A stretch of 64,000 nt of DNA from Blasia pusilla (taxonomy: Eukaryota > Marchantiophyta > Marchantiopsida > Blasiales), in contig CM114273.1 in the NCBI GenBank assembly GCA_050084515.1, forward strand, positions 4,836,001 to 4,900,000. The letters run 5' to 3'. Of this stretch, positions 37,331 to 48,115 are shown piece by piece. A model generated the notes under the pieces. That model did not search any database. It was not told the DNA's origin and worked only from the letters and a program-made list of their open reading frames with translations. A program made the position numbers and the translations under genes. Position 1 is the stretch's first letter; every line of letters starts with the position of its first letter.

Positions 37331-38240
37331 TGTATCAGTGGCGGTTCTTACCATTTGGGTTGAAGAACGCGCCTGTAGAGTTTCAGAGAGTGATGGATAG
37401 GATTCTGGCTGGCTTCAATTTTGTACGATGTTACATAGATGATATTCTTATCTTTAGTTCCATGGTTGAGGAGCATGAGCGACACTTGGAGGAGGTGTTT
37501 CGGCGATTTCAATTACATGGACTGAAGTTACAATCAGGCAAGTGCAGATTCTTTCAGGAGCAGATTGAGTACTTGGGACACACCATATACCCGAGTGGGT
37601 TAGGCGTTCAGCAGACGAAGGTAGAAGCTATTACGGAGATTCCACGCCCTACAGATGTGAGTCGAGTCCGAGCATTTCTTGGACTGGCAAACTTCTATCG
37701 ACGGTATGTCAAGGGTTTTAGTGCAATCGCAAAGTCTTTGACCTTGTTGACAAGACTTGATCAGGTTTGGTTGTGGGGAGATGATTAGGAGCGAGCATTT
37801 CAGGAGCTCAAGGACAGGTTGACGTCCTCACCCATTTTAAAGAGACCGGTTAGGGGTCGCCCATTCTAGTTACATACGGATTGGAGCATGTTGGGTCTAG
37901 GAGCAGTGCTTACTCAGAGGGATGACAAGGAGAGGGAGTTCGTTGTGGCTTACGTGAGCCGATGAAACAACATTGCAGAGGCGAAGTACAGCTCCTACGA
38001 GGGAGAGTGCTTGGCTACAATATGGGCCGTGGCACATTTTAGGTGCTATTTATTCGGCAACCCTTTCACACTTATCACTGATCATCAGCCGTTGAGGTGG
38101 TTGATGGAGTCCGACAAGCTTACGGGCAAGCTTTCCAGGTGGGATCTATTACTACAGGAGTATGAGTTTGAGGTGGTTCGTAGGCCAGGTCGGCTGAACC
38201 AGGATGCGGATGGGTTGAGTCGTAACCCATGTCCGAGTCA
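37330..38240 (+). pseudogene. RT palm and RNase H (Ty3 copy 1)
   Basis: RT: WRFLPFGLKNAP, the catalytic YIDDI (YxDD box) near 37435, and a FLGLANFYRRYVKGFS connection block. RNase H follows from about 37800 with HTDWS, GECLATIWAVAHFR, ITDHQPLRWL and NQDADGLSR. Several in-frame stops (after WLWGDD at 37786, and near 37870 and 37965) break it; the stops are TAG or TGA where Trp, Gln or Arg is expected. In a live element this copies RNA into DNA and removes the RNA strand. Confidence 0.85.
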
Positions 38241-39695
38241 GAGAGACGACACAGGAGCTCGATGGCACGGAGAGAGTGATGAGGAGATGGTGCCCGATTG
38301 GCATGCATCTGCCTATCTTTGTTGGTTGACTATGGCAGGTCAGCCACAGGTGATGACTCCAGTGGTGGGGTTGGATGATGAGTCTTTGGATCCAGAGGTT
38401 AGTGAGGAGGCGACAGGTGGTCGTGATATCCATGACGACGTGGAGGTTGTGGAGTTCTTGCGCACTGGCGTCATTACGAGTACAATGAGTGCTTGGGAGC
38501 AAGATCGGATCCTACAGAGAGCCAAGAGGTTCAGGTGGGAGGGGACTCACATTTTGCGGGTATGGGGAGATGGTAGGATACGAGTGGTACCTCATCCTTC
38601 CCAACGAGCACGTGTAGTGGGATATGCCCATGAGGAGTTGGAACATTTCGGAGTAAAGCGTACTTACAGCTTACTCCAGGTTCAGTATTGGTGGCTCGGC
38701 ATGCATACTGGGGTACAGTTGTTTGTGGCCAGATGTATTCAATGCTCCCACTCCGCAATTACATCCTTTGCCGATTATGGGTTTAGGTTATCGGTGGAGT
38801 TTAGACTTTGCGGGACCTTTGCCATTGATAGGACGTCATCATAGGTATGTGTTGGTCATGGTGGAGCATTTCTCCAAGTGGATAGAGTTGGTGGCACTAC
38901 CAGACAAGGCGAGCAAGGGAACAGCTTATGCGTTTCTAGATCGTGTGCTTAGTCACTTTGGTGCACCGGCGGAGGGTGTTGACTCACCAGGGTACCGAGT
39001 TCAGGGGAGAGTTTCAGGCCGTGTGTGATCAGGCGCTGATAGATCACCGCACCACGTCCAGAGATCATCCTGAGGCGGATGGGTTGGCGGAGAGAGTGGT
39101 ACAGACGGTGAAGAGAGGATTGCGCAAGTATGGCTTACAGCGGGGATAGTTGAGGGAGTGGGACCTACAGTTGCCATGGTTGGCTATGGGTTATCGCTTT
39201 AGTCGGGAGGCATCCTTGGCGTCATTTTCACCGTACTTTTTCCTCTTTGGGAGAGAGCCAGATTTACCTGCAGCGATTCGACGTGACATCGCGGAGGTGT
39301 TAGATCTTGATGATCCAGATGTGTGGGTACAAGCATGTTCTCAGAGGGCAGAAGTTTTTCGTAGAGTTATGCCTATGGCTTTTGAGAACTTAGCTATTGC
39401 CCAACATAGAGATACATTGATGTAAGCGACCATTCGTGGAGGAGGTTATCGTCCAGGGATTAGGAGGTTTCATCTTGGAGATTACGTGTATTTACAGCAG
39501 GCGGCACCCACGACGCTAGATGTCACTGCAGGGCGCACGATCCTACGTGTGCGCGAGGTATTACCAACCGAAGTCCTCATGTTGGAGGGACAGGATGGTA
39601 TGGTTTGGAAGGATCATGTGCGCAATTGTGCGCCATGTCATCTTCCGAACGTAGATGGGACGGTGGATCTGAGCTTGGCAGTGGTACCTGCAGGC
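38241..39695 (+). pseudogene. Integrase of Ty3 copy 1
   Basis: A zinc-binding HHCC region (HEELEHFGVKRTYSLL ... CIQC, about 38630-38745) is followed by the DDE core. The first Asp is in LDFAGPLP (about 38803), the second in a frame-shifted stretch near 38985-39005, and Glu in ADGLAERVVQTVKR (about 39075-39115). Then comes a C-terminal SH3-like part: GDYVYLQQ, ILRVREVLPTEVLMLEG and CAPCHLP. Frame breaks at about 38750 and 38985 and stops at 39149 and 39425 inactivate it. Confidence 0.83.
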
Positions 39696-39842
39696 TTGAG
39701 GTGTATGTTGTGCGGATCTGCGAGGGATCCAGCCACCATGTTGGTATGTGATGGTTGTTCTCAAGGGTGGCATATGTCATGTATGACCCCCCCTCTTGAT
39801 GTGGTTCTCACGGGACGATGGATGTGTCCGAGATGTGTATAG
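39696..39842 (+). CDS. PHD finger at the integrase C-terminus (Ty3 copy 1)
   Basis: The last 48 residues of the 39486-39842 frame form a complete Cys4-His-Cys3 PHD finger. CMLC is the first pair, CDGC the second, GWHMSC supplies His and the fifth Cys, and WMCPRC is the final pair; spacing fits the family (C-x2-C, C-x2-C-x4-H-x2-C, C-x2-C). PHD fingers read histone H3 tails, often by methylation state. It replaces the chromodomain that many plant Ty3 chromoviruses have at this place, so a role in choosing insertion chromatin is a reasonable inference. The frame from the SH3-like region through the finger is uninterrupted and ends at TAG 39842. Confidence 0.9.
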   Translation: MRCMLCGSARDPATMLVCDGCSQGWHMSCMTPPLDVVLTGRWMCPRCV

Positions 39843-40063
39843 GGTAGTAGGTCATGTTAGAGAGATGTGATATTTTCTATCTGGAGTTGGGGGGATCAAG
39901 CGCCCGACTAGGGGCGGTTGTGTGATCTCCATGTATATGTATGAGTTGATTTTTGTACATGTGTGGATCGACCCGTGTGTGGGGAAGATCGGTGTGTTGT
40001 GTGGTGTAGATGTGACCAGCGATGTATGTTGTGTAGCGATATGTATCGCGCGACGCGGTACCA

Positions 40064-40554
40064 TCACATCTGAGTAGCCGATAGGCCGAGATCTATCGTG
40101 GATAGGGCGTAGGAGCAAGCGGACTATCTTGAGTGTAACTTTGTCCCACGGTGTCGGATGAGGTTGAGGATAGGTCCATTGTGTCAGGAACGTCGTTTCT
40201 GACAACTTTCATGTTGAGGTCTTTTACAGACGGGTGACTTGTTGACCTGGTCACCCACCCCTCGTAACCTTTGCGCGTAGGTTACCAAGGGGAGGGCTAT
40301 TTTTAGGGGAAGAGCCTTTTGGCTCTTCCCAACCCTATATAAGAGAGGAAGATGGCTTTCCTAAGCCATCTTTCTCATCTTGGGCCGTTGGAGCACCTCC
40401 CTTGTATGTGCGTGAGCTAGGACTAGGGTGCTAGCATCCGGATTCCTTGATAGCACAGGGTGGATGAGGCTCAATATGCCAATGTAGATTGAGGAGTGGA
40501 GTTTTAGGCCGGGTGTGCCGTTTTTACTACTCTTTATTTTTACATGAGAAAGAT
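40064..40554 (+). repeat. 3' LTR of Ty3 copy 1, slightly truncated
   Basis: Aligns with 31006-31494 with about 20 differences and includes the TATATAA box at 40336-40342. It breaks off at GAGAAAGAT, about 30 bp before the LTR end inferred from copy 2. Confidence 0.88.
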
Positions 40555-40587
40555 ATGTATGCGCACGACAACTCTCCAAAGAGAATA

Positions 40588-40793
40588 TCTCATGCAATCT
40601 ATATTATTATTAGCAAACCCCTTCTCATTCATACCTCCTCCCCATCCGACACGTGTCAATCAAGTTTGAATTCTTTTTTCTTTTTGCCACCCTAAAGTAT
40701 GTCTTTTTTTGTTTCTGTGGTTGTATATGGCTGAGGAGAGCTAATGATGGAGATTTTGAAATCTACATGTGCAAAGCACGGGCACCTCACTAG
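40588..40793 (+). mobile_element. Minimal non-autonomous Helitron (206 bp)
   Basis: The 5' end TCTCATGCAATCTATATTA follows a host A (40587). The 3' end has GTGCAAAGCACGGGCAC and CTCACTAG before a host T (40794). A-TC...CTAG-T with a small GC-rich hairpin near the 3' end is the Helitron signature. It has no coding capacity. Its 3' end differs from that of the large Helitron at 48444, so a different family. Confidence 0.72.
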
Positions 40794-41589
40794 TAACTAT
40801 GATTGTGTACATGGTGAAATCATGGATACATTAGTTGATGCTAGTTCCAATTTTATTCAAAGAGATAGTTTTCCTCTTATCTATTTGCTTCTATTGGCCA
40901 AGATTTTTTGTTGTCCGATTGTTTGCAGCTTTGTGTGGGAGATGAAGTTCAACTCACCAAATCCAAGCTCAACATGATCATTTTGATCAATGGTAGTCCC
41001 AAGATTGAGTAGACGAGATAAATTTCATGGGGGTGAATTCCCCCCCAGATTGGTACGATTAGACGTGAAATTTGTTTAGTTAGCTTTTCTAGATCATAAG
41101 CTGTTGTAGGCAAATGAGGTGGACATGCCTCCTCAATATACCTTAGGTGATACTCTTGGGAGTAGTACTCTTTGGCCTAAAGTAAACTTAAAGAAAGTCA
41201 TACAATAGAAATCTTGGTTGATTCTAAACCCAAGGTCTATTGTTGACATTACTGCTAGCCTATGTTTTGAACATGCAATTTTGAATTGAGGGGATACTTC
41301 TTTGTATCGATTGGTTACAAAAATGAATATAGTATTTTCCCTTGCACTTTCTATCTGTTGTGTTATGTATGAATCCTCTTGATGTTTTAGACTAGATACA
41401 TTTATGTCCGAGAATAATATATTAAAGCTCACTCTTTGTCACTGTTAGACTTGGTAGTGGGAGCATTCCTGTTTTCTAAATCTAAAATAGGAGTAATATT
41501 TCACCATCATTTGGATATAATAAAAAAATAGTTACATAGAGGATTCAGATTCTAGCTTTAAAAAAAACCATTTAAAAGAGTAATTTAAA
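40794..41589. other. Intergenic, nothing recognised
   Basis: A 99-codon minus-strand frame (41133-41432) has no known motif. Confidence 0.35.
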
Positions 41590-42262
41590 TCCAAATCGAG
41601 TCATTTAAAATAGACCAAACTCATCAACATGACTCGTTCGTATTTTATGACTAATGTATATGCACTCATTTAAACATACCAAACTTATCAATACGACTCA
41701 ATCATAGTTTATAACTTATCCACATTGAGTCATTTATACAAACCAAAGTGATCAGTATGACTCGATAGAAACTTATGACTCAATCATCTCAAGTCATTTA
41801 GACAAATCAAAATGATCAATATGACGTGGTAGAATCTTATAAATTTATTGTCTCAAGCCCTTTTGACAATTAAAAGTGATCAACATGACTCAATGATATG
41901 CCATTATGTGACTAAATCAAAGTGATAAATATCACTAACTCATACTTCACGAATCAGTCATATAGATAAATCAAGTGATATATATGATTTAGCCATATAA
42001 AGTCTTGACCACGTGTCAACAATTACCTCGTTCACTTTAAGGAACTACCGTTCCACAAGCTGACGTGGCAAGGCTTATTGACGTGTTAGTCATTTAACAC
42101 GATGACTATATGATTCATCCCAAAATGACTCTAGTCATGTCATGGTACATGACTAAGCTTTTGTAATTCCATGAGTCACCAGTCATTGCCAATCATTTAT
42201 GTACATATATGACTATGATAAGTCATATGAGCCAGTCATAAAAACCATGATTTGTTCTAGTG
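41590..42262. repeat. Degenerate ~60-bp tandem repeat leading to a CACTA-like end
   Basis: From 41590 to about 41990 units of about 55-60 bp recur with the pattern agtcattta, accaaact, gatcaatatgactc. The stretch 42090-42262 is rich in agtcat words and ends TTTGTTCTAGTG at 42262, whose reverse complement CACTAGAACAAA resembles CACTA-element termini. Its last 100 bp are alignable with 18440-18536. The other terminus is unknown. Confidence 0.5.
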
Positions 42263-43071
42263 CATTAAGATTCTTGGAGACACTCCAATCATTCCACTCA
42301 ATCCATTCCTCCACCATGAGAATCGGAGGACTATGAATATGACTCTCATTCCTTACTCCCAAAACCATCATAGAAGAAGAAGACATGGTTATTGGTTACT
42401 TTCAATTTAGTACCAATAGAGCCAAATTCAAACAAGATAAGCTTTCTTCCCCGGAAGCCAAATATTGGGAGAAAGCTAAATATGAGGAATTTATTTCTCA
42501 TACCACCAATAGGACTAGTAGCTTATGGTTTTACTCAAGTATATGGGCTTGACTATATAGCTCATAGGCGCACTATATGGTCTCAGAAAATCATTAAGAG
42601 AATGATGCTTAATAATTGAAGATTTCTTTCTTTCCCTTGACTTCACGTAAACGATATGATGTGTATGGCAACGTCTATTATCTTAGTAAGAGACATAAAT
42701 TCATAATACTAGGCTTACATGCATATGGATCACACATAAAGTTTTGCAAAAACCAAATATTTTATAATTTTTTTAAAAAGCTTTGAATTCTCAAATATTC
42801 CCAAATTTTTTGTTGGACATCCCATCATCAACAAGGTTCCTATTTTTTTACCTAACTGAAAGCCAATCAAGTCAGATTATAGCACTAGTATTTTAGATAT
42901 ATTTCAAAGGAATCTTGGAAAATTACTTGGAATTTAAACATTTCCCTACACCAAGATCCCAACTCAAACACATAGAATCAAGGCTTTCTACAACCAAAAA
43001 ATATTTTATCCACTCACAAGGTGCAACAAGCTAGTCTTCTAACTTTCTAAGAGACAATGAGAAGTGGTTTT
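42263..43071. other. Intergenic, nothing recognised
   Basis: A 75-codon frame at 42392-42619 has no known motif. Confidence 0.35.
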
Positions 43072-43897
43072 CACGACTCTCATAACCAAACAAGTGCCAA
43101 TGCGAAACATCGGGACTCCACTAGGTTCACACTAGGATGGATGCGCGGTAGAGAAGTCTCTTGATCAAAGGATTCATGAGATATGAGACGCAAGTAAGGT
43201 TGAGTGCATGTTTCATGTGTTAACGGTGGCAAATTGCAAAACCTAGACCAAATGCGAACCAAGACTTGACAAGAGTTGAGTCTAAGAAGAGTGGATTGCG
43301 AAAGAGGATGAAAAGCGAAATTGGAACCTGACTAGCGTTTGGGGTTTTACTGTAGTTTAGGTTATAACGGTCACACCTAAGATGAGTTTGGGACAAGTAA
43401 GGTGACATTGGAAAGCTTATGAGGACTCAATTCCAATGCATCAAACATCTAGATAAATGCATGAGGTTGAGAAATTTCCCCTAAACTATCGAAAGGACAT
43501 TTGGTTTGAGGCAAAAGAGGAAGGGCTTGAGAGGCCTTTCCCAAAGATAGGAGAAGGGCGGAGAACCCTAGAAGTATATCAGTAAAAAGTATAGAAGCAT
43601 TGGTGCGGGCTTTGGTGCGAAAGGCCCGCACCAAAGCCTGCGCTCATTGTGTGGCCTTCAACGAGGCCCGTAGGGCCGGCTTGGCCCCCATTGGGCGCGC
43701 TCAGGCTTGTGCAAGGCATGCATGGCGGGCTGGGGGGCAGAGCCCACCCAATTGGGGCCAAGGCTGCTGGTTGACTCAAATCAAGACTGATGAGAATGTG
43801 TTTGGGTGCAGATCAGCAGAGTGATCGTGATCTACTAAACATACGCTTCCGCAACATTTGAGATTGACGTTCAAGAGAAGTAGGCAAGGGAGCAGGT
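43072..43897 (-). mobile_element. Diverged LTR related to the solo LTR at 33246
   Basis: The reverse complement matches the solo LTR in order. The start region CTTGAACGTCAATCT corresponds to CTTGAACGTTAATCT. The middle TACTTCTAGGG corresponds to TACTTCTGGGG, and the CAAATGCGAACC/TTTGGTCTAGG segment also matches. The end TGGTTATGAGAGTCG corresponds to TGGTTATGAGGGTCG. It carries a GC-rich block at 43600-43775. No clear target duplication was found. It is probably an older solo LTR of the same family, inserted in the opposite orientation. Confidence 0.7.
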
Positions 43898-44048
43898 GCA
43901 CGAAACTAGCACTGTCATGTACGAAGTCGAGGTATGTGTCATTCAGTACTTTCTCCTCCAAACTTCTAAAGTAATTTGGTTTCAAAAACTTTTAACCGAT
44001 GTGGGATTTTATAAAGGACACATCAACGTGTGAACTTACTATTATGAA

Positions 44049-44611
44049 CAAGGTTACACACGGAAAAAACTTTTGTCTGTGGACTTATGTCCATCCCTAG
44101 GACGAACATGTCCATATGGGCCTAGGCTTTTGCGGCATGCCTCACCCGAAACGTAGAATCTGGCTTGGCCAACCAGCACCTAATCTAAGAGCCCATCCCC
44201 CGTTCTCGCCACCAGTTTTTTAGCCTACATTGAGCCCTCACATTAGTTCACATCGAGTCCGCATTAGGCCTTTGCTGGCACGGCCGTACGGGCATTTTGA
44301 GGGCCTTGGAGCGGGCCTACCACGGGGAAGTGCAGACTCCGTGGGTTTTTGTCTGCATCCCTATGGGCGTCTCAAGCCTGCACTAGTATGAACCATGGGC
44401 CCACATGTAAACTTGATGTGGTCCAACCGTCTAGGCAAGGGCCCATAGCACGTTGACGCGTTTGATCCAGGTCGGCCTTCTTTAATCCGAGCCCATACTC
44501 AGCTCACGCCACCGCTTGGAGTACCGAAAAAAACCTTTGTGAGGATCCGTTGGGCATGTTCATGGAGAGATTTGTCCCAAGGACAGATACGTCCATTCCT
44601 GTACTACCTTG
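44049..44611 (+). mobile_element. hAT-like non-autonomous element, copy F
   Basis: A 563-bp copy, from CAAGGTTACACACGG to GTACTACCTTG, flanked by a perfect 8-bp duplication ATTATGAA (44041-44048 and 44612-44619). It is internally GC-rich with gcccat/gggcc words. It has no transposase. Confidence 0.88.
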
Positions 44612-44619
44612 ATTATGAA

Positions 44620-45401
44620 CTTGTTCGCTTACAAGATAGAGCACCTCTAACCGAAATCAAGATTGTTTAGACACACAAATTAAAATGAATCTGTGAGTGG
44701 AAGTTTTGGATGTTCACATGAATAGATTATAGTGTAAACTTTCAACTATTTTTTGAACGAAGATACGGTACCAATCACCCAAGTTGGATTAAGTATTCTA
44801 TGAAAAGCCTTTGCTTTACCACTTTCCTTTTCTCAATAATCGATATGGAGCCCCTTTGAGAGGAGAAGAAATTCATGTGGGAAAGATTGTGTATGGAATA
44901 TATGTGATAGGCTAGATGAAGAGAGGAAAAAACGTTTGTTTGTAGCCCTTGCGAATTTGGTTTTACATATTATTGTTGGAAAGTGTTCTTTCATTTTGCA
45001 AACACTCTTCTCTTGGTATTTGACATCATCAACCAATAAAATTGCTCCCAAGATCATTCAAAATTAATTAAAAGAAAAATTTAAAAATTAATTATAAGAA
45101 GTAATTTAAAACTTACACGAGTTAATATATAAATATAAACATATATTCTTCCATATACTACACATGCAGATCGGCGACTATCGTACCACGCGTGTCATTA
45201 ATTCAGGTACGGATCGCTCGTTAACAAGGTGAGGTGGATTTGTTCTCGAACGTGTTGTTAAATCGTCAAATTCTTCGATGAATCGTTGGAAGATCTGACG
45301 CATTGATCTCATGATCAGACAGTCGAGAGACCCCTTGACCGACAGGACGTCGTGAGAGAGTGTCCATGGGCTCAAAGTTTTCAACAACACCGATCTGGTG
45401 G
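44620..45401. other. Intergenic, nothing recognised
   Basis: AT-rich up to about 45160, then base-balanced sequence that may belong with the duplicated block to the right. Confidence 0.35.
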
Positions 45402-45450
45402 AGCTCACTCACAAGTTCGTGGGCGTGCACCACGAACTTGTGAGTGAGCT
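45402..45450. repeat. Perfect 20-bp inverted repeat, 9-nt spacer
   Basis: Arms 45402-45421 (AGCTCACTCACAAGTTCGTG) and 45431-45450 are exact reverse complements. Confidence 0.95.
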
Positions 45451-45477
45451 GCACAAGATCACCACCGCCTTGCAAAC

Positions 45478-45890
45478 TCCTGCATCGTTCGAGAACTCAT
45501 GGCAGCCTCAGATGGACCACAAACACACATGGCCGAGAAGTCAGCAACTCAGACGTTTCAGATTCTTCCAAAAGGTGATCCTCCACTGCATATGAGTCCC
45601 AGACGGATCCTTTCATGCCCTTGAAAGCTTCGTTCAGCCAGCTAGCTAGCTAGCTAGCTACGTACCTACCTACAAGCACCAAGCATTGGTTGAGAACTCG
45701 TGGAAACCTTCGAGGCACGCGACGACGGACCGAACATGGCCGAGAAAGTCGGCGACTGAGATGATTCATAGAACTTGGAACTACTGGATCAGATTTTTGC
45801 AAAAAACCCCGTCCACCGCACTTGAGTCCCCGAGAGGATCTTAACAGCATGCCCTTGAAAGCATCGTCCAGCTAGCTAGCAAGCACACAA
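45478..45890. repeat. Two diverged ~190-bp direct repeats
   Basis: 45478-45655 and about 45680-45885 share ordered blocks: gagaactc-tgg, acatggccgagaa, then gtcc-ga-ggatc, tgcccttgaaagc and a final cagctagctag. GCTA tetranucleotide runs end both units. I cannot see a protein that both units encode. They could be duplicated exon or promoter debris. Confidence 0.65.
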
Positions 45891-46717
45891 GAGCACGAAG
45901 ACCATTGAGTGATCACGGCCCCTCCTCCTTGCGACCCTAGAGACTTGACATGGAATTAGAAGTGCATCCAGCTCCAGTTCGGTCCGTATAGCTGAACTGT
46001 CATTTGGGTGAGCTATCAAAGGTTTCTCGAGCAAGCGCTGGGATTCTGAAACACGAAGCTTGTAGGTACGATGGGCCTCACGTGCCGCCATAAACCCCGC
46101 TCTCTCGGCCCTCGGGGGCCATCATGCGTGCGTGCACGAGGGGGCGATCGAGTCGGATCGACGACGTGCAGCAACATGAAGCTCTCCCTGCATGCATCAG
46201 CGTCGCCCGCCGGGAGTTCTCGAGTATGGTGGTGTCCAGACGAAAGGTCGGACTTTGTGTAGCCGGACTAACTCGACAGGGGCGTGATTTCAAGCGAGAA
46301 ATTACACGTGACCGATACGCATGCAGGGCGGCGATTCGATCCTGTGAGTGACAGTGGATTAAATGACCGTTAATCCAAGGGTTTTTCACGCAAGTGCATT
46401 GGGTGGATTAGAAGTCAGAAACGCCGACAGATAGTAACCGCCGGGCAGTTACTAGTAAATAATAAATCCTATTTATAATTAAGAAACTATTCCAAAAAAA
46501 ATACTCATAATTAAATAAAATATGAAGAACAGAACCTTAGATTCCTAAGAATGGCATGTATTTCAAAAAAAATTATGATTTGTATGCAATTTGTATGGCA
46601 TCATTTGCACGAAGTAGACATGGTACGTCTATTGCACAATAGTTATTTGGTGCTTGATTTTCAAATCCGCAACTTGCTTACTTATTGCGTTGCCATAATG
46701 CTTTCGAAGACCTTAGA
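45891..46717. other. GC-richer then AT-rich intergenic DNA
   Basis: 46080-46330 has exon- or promoter-like composition, but no motif-supported gene is visible on either strand. Confidence 0.35.
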
Positions 46718-46987
46718 CTGCCGTGGTTTTGCGTTTATTGCAAGACTGGTCTGCTCCAGTAGGGCAAAAGATCCCGACAAGTAACAAAAAAGTTTTTTCG
46801 CAACTAATTAATGAAGCCCCGTGCATAGCACTATGGAATGCTTCTAGGCTAGTGGGATATGTCTTGACATGCAGGCGCAGTGGCCCAGGTTTGAATCCAC
46901 CCTGGGTGCTTCATTTTGGAAGTCTCCTCTTCCTGGCCTGCCTGCATTCAAGCTTCTCGGCCTTGCAATAAATTCGAAACCGCGGCT
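46718..46987. repeat. Fold-back repeat enclosing a tRNA-like B-box
   Basis: The arm near 46718-46746 (GCCGTGGTTTTGCGTTTATTG) is complementary, with a few mismatches, to 46960-46987. Between them, 46888-46900 reads GGTTTGAATCC, close to the pol III B-box GGTTCGANTCC. An A-box-like TAGTGGGATATG lies about 35 bp upstream at 46852. A tRNA-derived SINE or a tRNA relic is possible; there is no clear poly-A tail. Confidence 0.4.
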
Positions 46988-47002
46988 TTCTATGGGCTTC
47001 CC

Positions 47003-47096
47003 AACCGAATGGACCCTAAACCCGTCTGACGCCAACGTTGAAAACGAAAAGCATTAGAAGCCATTGGCGTTAGACGGGTTTAGGGTCCATTCGGTT
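47003..47096. repeat. 33-bp inverted repeat, 1 mismatch, 28-nt loop
   Basis: Arms 47003-47035 and 47064-47096 (AACCGAATGGACCCTAAACC at the outer end) are complementary at 32 of 33 positions. Confidence 0.93.
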
Positions 47097-47865
47097 ATGG
47101 CTCTATTGCAAGGGGATTCAGAGTCATTATTTTGGTAGTGGCATTACTCCTCCAAGTGTATTAGGTGCCGCATGTTACCATCTCAATAATAGATTTGGCC
47201 TTGGGTAGTCGTTTTTGTAATTCGTAGCTCGGTTGGTGCCATTAGTTACCCCGCTTCTTGAATACTTTCTATTTTCAACTCTGGCATATGATGGGTATCA
47301 TGGGTTCTATTTTTTAGTTGTATTAAGTATCGTATATGACCATGTCACGCACAAATTTGCCCTTTGATGCCCCATTTTGAAATTTGTGGCCATGTTAGTT
47401 ATCGTACTGTTGTACTTCTTTCTATTTTGAACGTCAGTATCTGATGGACTTGTTCGTCCTGGTAAGAATCAGCTAAGAATCACCATTTTGGTTCTTATAT
47501 CACTCGCGCAAATGCCTTTTTTTCGCATATGACATTATGTCACACAGAGATTTGGGTATATGGGTAATTTTGAAATTTGTGGCACCTTCAATTTCCCATT
47601 AGTTACGTCCAAAATGATTTCCATTTTTAACGTTGGTATCTTTTGGGTTGTATTGTCGATTAGGTTCTAGCTCTATCGTGTGAGGGGATTTAAGGTAATT
47701 CCCATCGCAAATTTTTTGTGTAGGTAGTTTCCTCCAGCTTCAAGAATCACTATCTTGGTTCTCGCATCATTTGTGTAGGTGTATTGAGTGCCCCATTTGA
47801 CCATATCATTTAGAGATGTGGGACCTCATTTTGAAACCTATGGATGTCAGAGTGCTTTCCATTTA
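47097..47865 (+). repeat. Degenerate tandem repeat, units ~165-250 bp
   Basis: About four units share ordered words: ttggttct, then gtgtattaggtgcc or variants, atgaccatatcac, and a ttgaaatttgtgg block. After that come ttagtta and a ctttccattttta-cgttggtatctgatggg block. Unit starts are near 47130, 47305, 47485 and 47750. A ggttatggctctattg phrase at 47094 recurs as ggttctagctctatcg near 47662. It has no coding frame, so this is a satellite-like array or internally repetitive element. Confidence 0.65.
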
Positions 47866-48115
47866 TATGATACAATTGTGTCAACAAAAAATGCTTATGG
47901 CTATTTAGCTATCAGTCATGTTGTTTCAATAAAGTGATCAGATTCTATACTTGTAAAGCATAGAATTGAGTGAATATTGCAATTTTTTTACATTACCTTT
48001 GAGGAGAATTGAGAGACACTTGGTCACATTTGGTGTGAAGAGGTTTCCAAAAAATGACATTTGTCTCGAACGATCAACCAATTTGAGGTATATTGTCTGT
48101 ACTAGTCCATACTAG

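Larger units (their letters stand above)
31006..40554 (+). mobile_element. Ty3-gypsy retrotransposon with DNA methyltransferase and PHD finger (copy 1)
   Basis: A 9.5-kb element bounded by direct repeats 31006-31494 and 40064-40554, roughly 95-96% identical by eye. The order on the plus strand is gag, protease, C5-DNA methyltransferase (second half only), reverse transcriptase, RNase H, integrase, PHD finger. It is dead: gag holds a 1015-bp solo LTR, a deletion joins protease to the middle of the methyltransferase, and RT and integrase have stops and frame breaks. The 3' LTR appears cut about 30 bp short: the 5' copy continues to TTTGCA at 31526, and copy 2 has an equivalent end at 60016. No target duplication was found, consistent with a lost end. 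Placing extra domains between protease and RT and after integrase is unusual for plant Ty3 elements. Confidence 0.9.

Noticed and set aside
31004-40560. A target-site duplication for Ty3 copy 1 (ATATG-like words on both sides)
   Set aside because: The words do not sit at equivalent distances from the LTR ends, and the 3' LTR is truncated; the match looks accidental.
41590-41990. CRISPR-like spacing of repeats
   Set aside because: The ~60-bp units are degenerate along their full length with no constant repeat and unique spacer pattern, and the sequence is a plant-type nuclear genome.
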